Shown: piece by piece, positions 6,905 to 15,376 of the stretch
Layout: each line of letters begins with the position of its first letter
Numbering within the stretch: the first letter of the stretch is position 1
NCBI GenBank assembly: GCA_015482705.2
Contig: JADMLA020000037.1
Span: 1-64,000 of the forward strand
Origin: Prosthecochloris sp.
GTDB lineage: Bacteria; Bacteroidota; Chlorobiia; Chlorobiales; Chlorobiaceae
Length of the DNA stretch: 64,000 bases
Direction: 5' to 3'
Translations under genes and position numbers: made by a program
Notes under the pieces: model-generated
What the model was told of the DNA's origin: nothing
The model's input: the letters and a program-made list of their open reading frames with translations, nothing else
Database searches by the model: none

Positions 6905-7660
6905 TTATGTCTTGATTTTTTGTGTCGAGTAAACGACACCTGTTTGGCTGTTGAAGAAAACAACCTCAGTAACATTCACCCGGATGTAATGTTCTGAAAA
7001 ATAATAACTTTCCGGAAAGCTGAAGCTGGCTTCGAAAGAAGTCCTATCATCTTTGAGATAGCCCTTTTTGGAATCAGGTTTAAGCTCACAAACAAACATA
7101 ATCCCGAAGTTATTTTTCAAAGCCTCAGCGTCACGAGGTGGTAACTGTATTTCAATTTTCCCATTGAACTTCGATCCGTTTTCAATGAGAATTCCGTAGT
7201 CAGTCCCCTCGTGTGAGGTAACAAGAGCCTTTCCCCCGTAAGCGTTTGAAGCCGTATATTCTTTATTACTGTATTGTGTACGTCTTATTTTTACCTTGTT
7301 GTCAAACATTTTCAAAATACGTTTGAACGTGACAATCTGTTTATCAGCATCATATTCTGAGTAGATATATCCGATACCTGCAGGAGGCATGACTGCATAA
7401 ATCTCTTTCGTGAAAAAGAATTTTACCTGGCCCTTGTAACCGGATTGAATACGTTTTTTGTAAGCAGCTTGAGTTTCAAACTCGCCTTTCGGACCGTAGT
7501 TTTTCTTCAAATCGTTGTACACGGCAACAATGTCGTCATTGGTGTAACCCTCTGGAATAACAACCTCAGACTTGGCCGATTGTGCAAATGCATGCGGTGC
7601 GGTCGCAACAACAAGCAAGCACACCAACAAGGAAAAACGCAAAGCGGATACAATTTTCAT
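6905..7660 (-). CDS. Exported protein of unknown function (251 aa)
   Basis: The frame is open from a TTG at 7666, but I use the ATG at 7660 (MKIVSALRFSLLVCLLVVAT). A signal peptide of about 27 residues ends near AFAQS. The mature protein is beta-rich with many Lys/Tyr/Phe (GQVKFFFTKEIYAVM, GIGYIYSEYDADKQIVTFKR). No catalytic motif is recognised. Forms a two-gene unit with the 175-residue exported protein. Confidence 0.65.
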   Translation of the reverse strand: MKIVSALRFSLLVCLLVVATAPHAFAQSAKSEVVIPEGYTNDDIVAVYNDLKKNYGPKGEFETQAAYKKRIQSGYKGQVKFFFTKEIYAVMPPAGIGYIYSEYDADKQIVTFKRILKMFDNKVKIRRTQYSNKEYTASNAYGGKALVTSHEGTDYGILIENGSKFNGKIEIQLPPRDAEALKNNFGIMFVCELKPDSKKGYLKDDRTSFEASFSFPESYYFSEHYIRVNVTEVVFFNSQTGVVYSTQKIKT

Positions 7661-7700
7661 GATCAAAAAATAAATGATTGATGAAACACCTCAAATATAC

Positions 7701-7871
7701 TTATTTTTTGTTACGTTTCGCCAATTCACCAGCGTACTCCTCGAGCGACTTCCCGCCGGCTTCCTGTTCCCAAAATCCTTTAGACCACAATTCCAAGACG
7801 GCCAGCTCGAACGGGTCCATGAGCGAAAGCTCAGTGATCAGGTTTTGGCCTTTAACGAATATTGCTATCAC
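7701..7871 (-). CDS. Small ORF (56 aa) overlapping the end of the FRG-domain gene
   Basis: Leftward frame from a GTG at 7871, overlapping the FRG gene by 20 bp, to a TAA at 7701. A later ATG at 7820 would give 39 residues. The C-terminal part (MDPFELAVLELWSKGFWEQE, then AGGKSLEEYAGELAKRNKK) looks like a genuine acidic amphipathic protein, and its codon use is closer to the core than the AT-rich FRG gene is. It could be a small partner gene or the remnant of a longer one. Function unknown. Confidence 0.4.
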   Translation of the reverse strand: MIAIFVKGQNLITELSLMDPFELAVLELWSKGFWEQEAGGKSLEEYAGELAKRNKK

Positions 7872-8904
7872 AATCTTGCAAGCGTATCCTTATTTTTGAT
7901 ATAAATTCTTTTTTCTCCATTTTCCATTGCTTTTTCAAATGGATTATTTCGTCTTCTGTAAAATATCTTTTTTTATCTTTTTTTATCACCACACCAATTT
8001 TGTTTAAATATTTCTTTATTTTCTTAACATTATTATTTCCATACTTCCTATATGTGGAAAAAAAAACCTCTTCACTGAAACAAAATTGTTTCTTTATAAA
8101 AGAAACTTTCTTCTGAATGGAATCATAAGGAAAAAGTTTATCCCCACCATCAAACATGTCATATATTTTTAAAGAATCTTCTTTACGATGGTAAAAAAAA
8201 TATTTTTCTATGCAACTCACCTCATTTAAATTCTTACCACCTAATCTATATAAATAAGCCGCCTGCTCACCCGGCCTAGAAAATGGCTGCAAACTAATTG
8301 GCTTTATTTTTTGCAACATATAGGGCTGTGTAAATTCCTCTATACTTTGCCCTATTTTATAAATGTAAATAATTCCTGGCTTAGAACTTGGTCTTATTAT
8401 AGGAAGATATTTATTTAATTTTTTATCATATTTTGTGACAGCAAAAAAAGCAGCAACAAATGGATCGCCTGAAAAATCCATCAATTCTGTTTTTAATTCA
8501 TAGTGTTGCGCTAAACCCTCGAAATCAATATAAAACTTCTTTGGTGGCAAAGTTCCTTCTATTGGTTTTTTCAAATCCAGCACAACAGGATGCTCTTTTA
8601 ATAGATTAATAAACTCCTCCACTTTCATCCTTTCTATAAAACATTCAAGTGCTGAAACATTATTCCTATATATAGAAGCGAAAGACTTTTCATAAAATTC
8701 ATTTTGCCCACGACACAATATAGATAGATTTTTTATCGGATAAGTTGAAAAAAAATCATCATCTATAGCAAAAGCCTCATAAAAACCTTTTGGAAAATAC
8801 AATCCCATATCTCTTTCTATGAGCTCCTGTTTTTTATCATCAACCTCTTTTAGATATGAAATAAAGTCATAAAGAGGAACATTAATTCTATAACCTTGCA
8901 TCAT
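7852..8904 (-). CDS. FRG-domain protein, AT-rich cargo gene (candidate phage defence)
   Basis: 350 residues with the FRG-domain pattern: CRGQ (Arg65-Gly66-Gln67), then LAQHYELKTELMDFSGDP at 131-148 followed by FVAAFFAVTK, matching the family HyGxxTRLLDwT...AxxFA core. In the second position Thr-Glu-Leu-Met-Asp replaces the usual Thr-Arg-Leu-Leu-Asp. FRG proteins occur in many bacteria, often in defence or toxin-like contexts; the biochemical activity is not settled. Base composition is far more AT-rich than its neighbours, indicating recent acquisition. It sits next to the integrase, a usual cargo position. Start: tandem ATGs at 8904/8901. Confidence 0.75.
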   Translation of the reverse strand: MMQGYRINVPLYDFISYLKEVDDKKQELIERDMGLYFPKGFYEAFAIDDDFFSTYPIKNLSILCRGQNEFYEKSFASIYRNNVSALECFIERMKVEEFINLLKEHPVVLDLKKPIEGTLPPKKFYIDFEGLAQHYELKTELMDFSGDPFVAAFFAVTKYDKKLNKYLPIIRPSSKPGIIYIYKIGQSIEEFTQPYMLQKIKPISLQPFSRPGEQAAYLYRLGGKNLNEVSCIEKYFFYHRKEDSLKIYDMFDGGDKLFPYDSIQKKVSFIKKQFCFSEEVFFSTYRKYGNNNVKKIKKYLNKIGVVIKKDKKRYFTEDEIIHLKKQWKMEKKEFISKIRIRLQDCDSNIR

Positions 8905-9050
8905 ATATTCATTTACAAAAAAAGATAAACAAATAAATATAGGCCAAAAAATTAAGAGACGTCAGCAAAGGAAAAAATTTCATTTAAACTATTTCTCTTA
9001 AAGAAAAGCATTTAAACAAACATTTTAAATAAACGCATTACCTCTGTATA

Positions 9051-10190
9051 TCAAGACTTGACCAGCCTCAACGGAGCAGGCTGCTCAATTGGAGCATCGA
9101 TCCTGATTCGCTCGGTTGCCTCGGCAACGGCCTCATCGAGAATCTTGGCGTATACCTCGGTCATTTTGATCGAGCTGTGATCCAGCATGTCGGAAACAAC
9201 ATGCAGCGGAGTGCCCGCAGCAAGCTGCAAGGTTGCGAACGTGTGGCGCATACAGTGCATGGTCAAGTGCTTGTCGATACGAGCATCAAGAGCCCAACGC
9301 CTCAACTGTGTGTTGAGGTGGTGCTGCGGGATAATGTGCGGAAAGACTTTGCCGGTGCAGCGGTTCCCGATGAGTTCGCGTGCCTGAGAGGGCATATATC
9401 TTGTTTTCGTCTTTTTCGTCTTGCGCTGATAGTAGGTCATTACCGCCGATCCGTCAGCAAAGTCTTTGATATCGCTCCATTCAAGATCCCTGATTTCGGA
9501 AGTGCGGAGCCCCGTCAGTGCAGCAAAAAACGCAACTTTCCGCGTACCCTGGTACTTCGTCGGGGTCTGCATGAGTCGGGTAAGCTCCTCAATGGTCAAA
9601 AACTCGATTTTTGCCCGGGGACCCATGGGTATCGTGTCGAACCGCTCGACAAGATTAACCTGTATCAACCCTTCACGATAGGCCCGGCGCAAACCGGCGC
9701 GAAAATAGCTCATTTCGTGCGATGCTGTCGATTGTTTCCACTTGCCGGACTTGACCCGCGCCAGCATCCACCGTTTGAATTCCGAGCAGTGACCTGCTTC
9801 GAGGTTACCGATCGGCATATCGATCCCGGCTTCTTTGACGCAATCAATCATCATTTTCCACGCCATTTTGGTCGAGTATGCCCTGCCGTCCATTCCGGAA
9901 GCTTTTGTCAGGTAACCCGAGAGCATTATGCCGGAACCCTCTTTCAACAGGCCAAACGTACCGGCCTGCACCTCGATCTGACGCTGTGCCCTGACGGTTT
10001 CCGCAACTTTCTCCGTCTCCCGGTTGTGCTGCCTCTCGTTCGGGTTAAGCCGTTTTTTGCCGTACAAAAACAGTCCAAGAGGTTCCCGCCTGGTTGTTTT
10101 GCCGGACGGCAACAGCACAGGTTTTGAATATTGCAGGTAAAGACCGATCTTGTTATCAGCATGCGGACGCTTCAAAATGGAAACTTTCAT
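9051..10190 (-). CDS. int: Tyrosine recombinase / phage integrase
   Basis: 379 residues. The N-terminal Arm/SAM-like domain spans about 1-190. The catalytic domain has all expected residues: Arg229 (LTGLRTSEI), His312-x2-Arg315 (HCMRHTFA), His338 (LDHSS) and nucleophile Tyr347 (TEVYAKI). It resembles the integrases of Bacteroidetes/Chlorobi mobile elements. It lies at the right end of the prophage and is transcribed leftward into the element. Inverted repeats at 10205-10253 lie just upstream of its start and may be its arm sites or operator. Confidence 0.92.
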   Translation of the reverse strand: MKVSILKRPHADNKIGLYLQYSKPVLLPSGKTTRREPLGLFLYGKKRLNPNERQHNRETEKVAETVRAQRQIEVQAGTFGLLKEGSGIMLSGYLTKASGMDGRAYSTKMAWKMMIDCVKEAGIDMPIGNLEAGHCSEFKRWMLARVKSGKWKQSTASHEMSYFRAGLRRAYREGLIQVNLVERFDTIPMGPRAKIEFLTIEELTRLMQTPTKYQGTRKVAFFAALTGLRTSEIRDLEWSDIKDFADGSAVMTYYQRKTKKTKTRYMPSQARELIGNRCTGKVFPHIIPQHHLNTQLRRWALDARIDKHLTMHCMRHTFATLQLAAGTPLHVVSDMLDHSSIKMTEVYAKILDEAVAEATERIRIDAPIEQPAPLRLVKS

Positions 10191-10204
10191 ACGCGAAATG
10201 TTAA

Positions 10205-10253
10205 TTCATGGACCGTCTATGGATCGAAACATACAAAATATACGATCCATGAA
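10205..10253. promoter_or_regulatory. Inverted-repeat cluster upstream of integrase (possible arm/att or operator sites)
   Basis: Two overlapping perfect 8-bp dyads: TTCATGGA (10205-10212) with TCCATGAA (10246-10253), and ATGGATCG (10219-10226) with CGATCCAT (10243-10250). GATCCATG-like words therefore recur in both orientations within 50 bp, 15 bp from the integrase ATG. Such clusters are typical of recombinase or excisionase binding sites. No partner copy can be sought because the left end is off the window. Confidence 0.5.
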
Positions 10254-10455
10254 GACATTTCTGCAAGAACTCAATACCTGTAACTTATTGTTTTATATAA
10301 TATAAACGGCACTTGGCATTTTCTATTACAGGTATTTGATATTTTTCCCCCACATGAAACCGGAATGAGTCGGCTTATTTCGTTTTTCAGAAGTACTCCG
10401 GAAAAGCCTGTTCCGGGAAACTTTTGTGCTCTTTTAACTTTAAGATTCAAGCACC

Positions 10456-11139
10456 ATGTCACTCACCTGGTCTCAGCTTGAAGATATGCCTCTGCTCGAC
10501 ATCGTCGGGCAGGGGGAAACGAGACACATCGAATTCAAACGGCTGGTACACTCCCCGAAAAAAATCGCCAAATCCATCGTCGCTTTCGCCAACACCGAGG
10601 GTGGCATTATTCTTATCGGTGTGGACGATGATAAAAGGATTACGGGTATTCACAGCGAAAAGGAGATGCTCGAGATCGTACATGATGCGGTAAAGTGGCA
10701 TGTCGAACCGGTACTTCGAATTGAAACGGAAGTGGTCGAGTACAAAAAGCGGCTGGTGCTCATGGTCATCGTTCCCGAAAGCAGTGATAAACCCCACTAC
10801 CACATTTCAACCGAACACGATGACAACCATACATTAAGTAAAGTACAAACAAAGAAAGTGTACCTGCGAGAAGAAAGTCATAACAAAGTTGCGTCTCCCG
10901 ACAGGGTATTTCTCATGGAATCTGCAGGCGATCCCTTGAAACTGTCTTTTGGTACACATGAAAAAATGTTGCTGGGTTACCTGACGAAAAACGCAACAAT
11001 CACAGCCCAGGAATTCAGTTCACTTGCGGAAATTTCTTTTCAGAAAGCCATGCAGACACTCGTTGCCTTGGTACGGTCGGGGGCCATCAAACTCTGCACT
11101 GACGGACAGGAGAGCTACTATTGCCTGCAGGATGCGTGA
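10456..11139 (+). CDS. AlbA_2 (Schlafen-type) domain protein with C-terminal winged-helix-like region
   Basis: 227 residues. Residues 15-130 match the AlbA_2 domain: E-T-R-H-I-E-F-K-R (21-29), IVAFANTEGGIILIGVDDD (41-59), then RIETEVVEYKKRLVLMVIVP. The C-terminal 60 residues (LLGYLTKNATITAQEFSSLA) look like a winged helix. AlbA_2 proteins bind nucleic acid and are often regulators; some relatives are toxin or defence components. It begins just right of the prophage and has core-like composition, so I place it in the host chromosome. It converges on the epimerase gene. Confidence 0.8.
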   Translation: MSLTWSQLEDMPLLDIVGQGETRHIEFKRLVHSPKKIAKSIVAFANTEGGIILIGVDDDKRITGIHSEKEMLEIVHDAVKWHVEPVLRIETEVVEYKKRLVLMVIVPESSDKPHYHISTEHDDNHTLSKVQTKKVYLREESHNKVASPDRVFLMESAGDPLKLSFGTHEKMLLGYLTKNATITAQEFSSLAEISFQKAMQTLVALVRSGAIKLCTDGQESYYCLQDA

Positions 11140-11257
11140 TGTTCGTGACGAATAACAAGTAACGAGAAAAGAGAGAGGGTAATCTCCATTAGACCTTTGG
11201 CTTTTGCTGGAGCGAAAAAAAGAAATAAACGGTTTTCCGAATCACTTTCTTCTCTGG

Positions 11258-12274
11258 TCACTTGTCACTAATCCCATAATACTCCCGATACCAGTCAACA
11301 AACTTTTGTATCCCTTCCTCGACAGGAGTCTGAGGATGATAGCTCACATCCTGAATCAGTTGTGCAACATCGGCGTACGTATCCGGTACGTCACCCGGCT
11401 GTAAAGGAAGAAATTCCTTTTCCGCTGTCTTCCCCAAAGCCTTCTCGAGAGCCGCTATGTAATCCATAAGCTCAACAGGCTCACTGTTGCCTATATTGTA
11501 TACCCGCCAGGGAGCCTTGCTCGATCCAGGATCCGGTTTCAGCCCAGACCAGTCAGGGTTCGCAACGGCTACATGATCGAGGGTACGAATCACTCCTTCG
11601 GTAATATCATCGATATAGGTAAAATCCCTGCGGTGCTTTCCATAGTTGAACACCTTGATCGGCTTGCCGTCAAGAATAGCTTTGGTAAAAAGGAAAAGCG
11701 CCATATCGGGCCTTCCCCATGGCCCATATACTGTAAAAAAACGCAAACCTGTCGTCGGGATTCCGTAAAGGTAGCTATATGTATGTGCCATGAGTTCATT
11801 TGATTTCTTAGTGGCTGCATACAATGAAAGAGGATGGTCGACATTATCGTGAACGGAGAACGGCATAGTCTCGTTCGCTCCGTACACTGAACTCGACGAG
11901 GCATAGACAAGATGCTCGACGTGATGATTCCTGCACCCTTCGAGGATATGTGTGAAGCCGACAATATTGCTGTCGATATAGGAGTGAGGATTTTCAAGCG
12001 AATAGCGGACACCGGCCTGTGCCGCCAAGTTCACGACCCTGTTGAATTTCTCAACGGCAAAAAGCTCCTCCATCCCCTCTCTGTCGGCAAGATCGAGCTT
12101 GATGAAACGGAAGTTTTCCGATTCCTGTAACAGTTCGAGACGAGCGTTTTTCAATGCAGGATCATAATAACTGTTCATGTTGTCGATACCTACGACCTCG
12201 TCTCCGCGTTCGACAAGGCTACGGCTCACATGAAAGCCAATAAAACCGGCAGCTCCGGTTACCAATAGTTTCAT
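11258..12274 (-). CDS. NAD-dependent sugar-nucleotide epimerase (UDP-glucuronate 4-epimerase type)
   Basis: 338 residues, an extended short-chain dehydrogenase. Rossmann glycine motif TGAAGFIGFHV at the start, active-site SSSSVYG, and YAATKK carrying the catalytic Tyr and Lys. The GIDNMNSYYDPALK segment is characteristic of UDP-glucuronate/UDP-galacturonate 4-epimerases. The product would be a uronic-acid donor for cell-surface polysaccharide. I use the ATG at 12274; an in-frame TTG at 12283 is less likely. It lies 32 bp downstream of a NusG-like antiterminator on the same strand. Confidence 0.9.
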   Translation of the reverse strand: MKLLVTGAAGFIGFHVSRSLVERGDEVVGIDNMNSYYDPALKNARLELLQESENFRFIKLDLADREGMEELFAVEKFNRVVNLAAQAGVRYSLENPHSYIDSNIVGFTHILEGCRNHHVEHLVYASSSSVYGANETMPFSVHDNVDHPLSLYAATKKSNELMAHTYSYLYGIPTTGLRFFTVYGPWGRPDMALFLFTKAILDGKPIKVFNYGKHRRDFTYIDDITEGVIRTLDHVAVANPDWSGLKPDPGSSKAPWRVYNIGNSEPVELMDYIAALEKALGKTAEKEFLPLQPGDVPDTYADVAQLIQDVSYHPQTPVEEGIQKFVDWYREYYGISDK

Positions 12275-12306
12275 AAATGTCAAATGGGGTTGATGGAATT
12301 AGGACG

Positions 12307-12825
12307 TCAGTGATTTTGTATGGGCTGAAGGAACTCCGGGTTGATGAGTACTTCGATCCCCTGCATAATGCTGTCGAAATATACGACAAGTTTCGCCCCT
12401 CTTCCCTCTTTTCGGACAACACCTTCAAGACCGAGAAATGGACCGGTAATCACCTTGACTTTCTGACCGTAAGGCATCCCCGGAAAAACATCCTTGAGAG
12501 CATCGGGCTCGCCTGCAAGAATCTTAATCCATTCAATATCCCTGTCGATAATAACCGAAGGAACGTTTCGTATACCGACGAACTTCACGACACCATCGGT
12601 ATCGAGAACCTTGTAATGATCACTTTTATAGGCAATTCTCACAAAAACATAACCTTTGAAAAGTGGTAAGCTCACTTTTTTCTTCCGGTCACTCCACTGT
12701 CGCCATGTCTCGACAAGCGGCAAATAACTGGTTATTCCTTTTTCAAGAAAAAACTGGTGAACTTTTTTTTCAAATCGCGAGCGTACGTAGACAGCATACC
12801 AGTATTGGCCCTCTTGACCATTCAT
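12307..12825 (-). CDS. UpxY/RfaH-like specialised NusG transcription antiterminator
   Basis: 172 residues: NGN domain (YWYAVYVRSRFEKKVHQFF, ... FKGYVFVRI) followed by a KOW region near residues 120-160 (GQKVKVITGPFLGLEGVV). Shorter and more diverged than housekeeping NusG, and placed directly ahead of a polysaccharide gene, as UpxY proteins are in Bacteroidetes. It would help RNA polymerase read through a long surface-polysaccharide operon. Here only one sugar gene follows before convergent genes begin, so the target operon may have been lost or lie elsewhere. Confidence 0.85.
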   Translation of the reverse strand: MNGQEGQYWYAVYVRSRFEKKVHQFFLEKGITSYLPLVETWRQWSDRKKKVSLPLFKGYVFVRIAYKSDHYKVLDTDGVVKFVGIRNVPSVIIDRDIEWIKILAGEPDALKDVFPGMPYGQKVKVITGPFLGLEGVVRKEGRGAKLVVYFDSIMQGIEVLINPEFLQPIQNH

Positions 12826-12927
12826 AGCGTAAGAACTAATAATTTTTACTTCTCAACCGAATTCGATACACTGTGCTGCATATCGTAGATTTCAAAAGGT
12901 AAAACTGCATCATTCTATTCACATATA

Positions 12928-14061
12928 ATGAATTTTAGCGTTTTCCACAAAGATTCCCGCACCTCGGCTCGCAGCGGGCTCCTGCAAACCGATCATGGAG
13001 AGATACCGACTCCGGTCTTTATGCCGGTCGGGACACGGGCAAGTGTAAAATCGGTTGAACCTGAAGAGCTCGAAGCTCAGCAGGTTCGTATCATCCTCGC
13101 CAACACGTATCACCTTTATCTCAGGCCCGGTAACGATATCATCGGCAAGGCTGGCGGTGTACATCGATTCATGAACTGGCAGAAGCCCCTTTTGACCGAC
13201 AGCGGAGGATACCAGGTTTATTCTCTCTCCGAACTCAGAACCATCGATGAAGAGGGCGTCCGCTTCAAGTCGCATATCGACGGCTCCATGCTGTACTTTA
13301 CACCTGAAAACGTCATCGATACACAGAGAACTATCGGTAGTGACATCATGATGCCTCTTGACGAGTGTCCGCCGTGGCCGGCAGAAAAAACATATGTGCA
13401 GGAATCGGGTGACATGACGGTGCGATGGGCAGAGCGGGCAAAAAAGCATTTTATATCGACACAACCCCGCTATGGACATAGTCAGGCTCTTTTCGGCATC
13501 ACCCAGGGCGGCACCTATGCTGACTTGCGAACACAGGTGAGCGAAGAACTCGTCGACCTGGATTTCGACGGCTACTCCATCGGTGGTCTTGCCGTTGGCG
13601 AGCCCGCCGAAGAGATGTACCGTATACTCGATCTTTCCCATTCGATTCTACCTGAAAACAAGCCCCGCTACCTGATGGGGGTCGGTACACCAGAGAATAT
13701 CCTCAACGCCATCGAACGGGGTGTCGACATGTTCGACTGCGTCATTCCCACCCGTGAAGCTCGAAACGGACGCGTTTATACAAGAAACGGCCATATCAAT
13801 TTGCGTTCCGCGCGGTTTGCCGAGGATTTCACGCCAATCGACGAGGGATTCGACAACCACGTCTGCAGAAACTATTCGAGAGCCTACATACGCCATCTGC
13901 TCAACGTCGGAGAGATACTCGGGCTCAAGCTCTGCACCCTGCACAACATCTCCTTTTTCATGTGGCTCACCCGTACTGCAAGGGAACAGATTATCCAGGG
14001 AAGTTTCAGAGAGTGGAAAGACAGTTTCCTTCAGACATTCAACACCGGCAAACAATCCTGA
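12928..14061 (+). CDS. tgt: tRNA-guanine (queuine) transglycosylase; two zinc-site cysteines replaced
   Basis: 377 residues, full length. It exchanges guanine 34 for preQ1 in GUN-anticodon tRNAs. Catalytic Asp91 (LTDSGGYQ), nucleophile Asp270 (MFDCVIPT) and the GGLAVGEP loop are present. The zinc site is odd: the usual C-x-C-x2-C...H is seen only as Cys313 (HVCRNYSRAY) and His339 (TLHN). The positions expected to be the first two Cys read Phe308 and Asn310. The protein is otherwise intact, so this may be a lineage variant. rimO follows by 4 bp, so the two are probably co-transcribed. Confidence 0.95.
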   Translation: MNFSVFHKDSRTSARSGLLQTDHGEIPTPVFMPVGTRASVKSVEPEELEAQQVRIILANTYHLYLRPGNDIIGKAGGVHRFMNWQKPLLTDSGGYQVYSLSELRTIDEEGVRFKSHIDGSMLYFTPENVIDTQRTIGSDIMMPLDECPPWPAEKTYVQESGDMTVRWAERAKKHFISTQPRYGHSQALFGITQGGTYADLRTQVSEELVDLDFDGYSIGGLAVGEPAEEMYRILDLSHSILPENKPRYLMGVGTPENILNAIERGVDMFDCVIPTREARNGRVYTRNGHINLRSARFAEDFTPIDEGFDNHVCRNYSRAYIRHLLNVGEILGLKLCTLHNISFFMWLTRTAREQIIQGSFREWKDSFLQTFNTGKQS

Positions 14062-14065
14062 TACC

Positions 14066-15376
14066 ATGCTCCGCAACAACAGATCGATCTTTCTCCTGAG
14101 CCTCGGTTGCTCCAAGAACACTGTCGATTCCGAAAAGCTGATTAATCAGGCAGAAAAAAACGGGTTACGCTTCGTGGAAAATGCTGACGATGCCGATATT
14201 GTCATCATCAACACTTGCGGGTTCATCGCCGATGCAAAAACCGAATCGATAGACGAAATACTTGCTGCTGCGCAAAAACGCAAGCAAGGCGAAATAGCGG
14301 CACTTTATGTCATGGGCTGCCTCAGTGCATTGTATGCACTGGAACTCAGAGCCGAGCTGCCTGAAGTCGATCACTTCTTCGGTACTTCCGATTTGGAGAA
14401 AATCATTACAATTCTCGGTGGCACCTTTTCCCCACAGCATCTGCACGAACGAACCTTGCTCACACCTCCTCACTACGCCTGGCTGAAAATTGCAGAAGGG
14501 TGTAACCGTACCTGTTCATTCTGTGCAATCCCGAAGATGCGTGGTAGGTATAGCAGTGAATCTGTCGAAAACCTGCTCGAAGAAGCCGTACTGCTCAGAG
14601 ACAAAGGGGTAAAGGAAATCAACCTGATTGCTCAAGACATCAGCGTCTATGGTTACGACCGCTACGGTTCATTCCGACTGAACGACCTTTTGCTTGAACT
14701 CTCAGACCTTGACTTCCCCTGGATCAGGCTTCTCTATGCCTATCCGCAGAACTTCCCGATCGAGGTTGTCGATATCATGCGTGAGCGTAAAAACATCTGT
14801 AATTATCTCGACATGCCGGTTCAGCATATCAACGACCGCATCCTCACCTCGATGAAACGGGGTATCGGCAGGGACGACACTATTCACCTGCTGGAATCGA
14901 TCCGGGAACACAACCCCGACATCAGCTTACGCACCACGATGATCACCGGCTACCCCGGCGAAACAAGGGAGGAGTTCGAGGAACTGCTTGACTTCGTCCG
15001 GGAGTTCCGCTTCGACCGGCTCGGCTGCTTCCCCTACAGCCATGAAGAGCATACCACAGCCTATGCAACTCTCGAAGACGACGTACCAGGAGAGGAAAAG
15101 CAGGATCGTGTACGCGAACTGATGGAACTGCAGGAAGGCATCTCTGCAGAGAAAAACTTTATGTTCGAAGGAAAAACGACAGAAGTTCTGATTGATGAAG
15201 TTGACGGCTCGACCGCCTATGCCAGAACACAATACGACGCCCCCGAAGTGGATAACGAATGTATTATCGAGACCGGCGGCAGCGACATCGAACCTGGAGC
15301 GTTCCATATCGCACGTATCGATGAGAGTTCAGCGTACGAGTTGTATGGAAGGATCGTAACGGAAAAGGGACTCTGA
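14066..15376 (+). CDS. rimO: Ribosomal protein S12 methylthiotransferase
   Basis: 436 residues. The UPF0004 domain begins SIFLLSLGCSKNTVDSEKL with conserved cysteines (also INTCGF and MGCLS). The radical SAM core has CNRTCSFCAIP, and a C-terminal TRAM domain follows (IDEVDGSTAYARTQYDAPEV). GCSKN and CAIP distinguish RimO from MiaB. It methylthiolates an Asp of S12 using two [4Fe-4S] clusters. The frame is open back to 13721 inside tgt, but the ATG at 14066 gives the family N-terminus. Confidence 0.95.
   Translation: MLRNNRSIFLLSLGCSKNTVDSEKLINQAEKNGLRFVENADDADIVIINTCGFIADAKTESIDEILAAAQKRKQGEIAALYVMGCLSALYALELRAELPEVDHFFGTSDLEKIITILGGTFSPQHLHERTLLTPPHYAWLKIAEGCNRTCSFCAIPKMRGRYSSESVENLLEEAVLLRDKGVKEINLIAQDISVYGYDRYGSFRLNDLLLELSDLDFPWIRLLYAYPQNFPIEVVDIMRERKNICNYLDMPVQHINDRILTSMKRGIGRDDTIHLLESIREHNPDISLRTTMITGYPGETREEFEELLDFVREFRFDRLGCFPYSHEEHTTAYATLEDDVPGEEKQDRVRELMELQEGISAEKNFMFEGKTTEVLIDEVDGSTAYARTQYDAPEVDNECIIETGGSDIEPGAFHIARIDESSAYELYGRIVTEKGL

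Larger units (their letters stand above)
1..10260. mobile_element. Prophage / phage-like integrated element, right (integrase) end
   Basis: From the left edge to the integrase at 9051-10190 nearly every gene is small, phage-like or cargo: methyltransferase, Gp37/Gp68 family, HTH excisionase-like protein, S24 repressor, tyrosine recombinase. The leftward genes overlap by ATGA junctions, typical of a phage early operon. The repressor (5012, + strand) faces the leftward operon across a short intergenic region. Core-type genes begin at 10456. The left end is outside the window and no att core can be paired, so the right boundary (about 10.19-10.45 kb) is approximate. No capsid, tail or terminase gene is visible here. 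Confidence 0.8.

Noticed and set aside
13721..14065. 115-codon N-terminal extension of rimO
   Set aside because: It lies entirely within tgt in another frame. RimO starts at the ATG at 14066 with its usual N-terminus.
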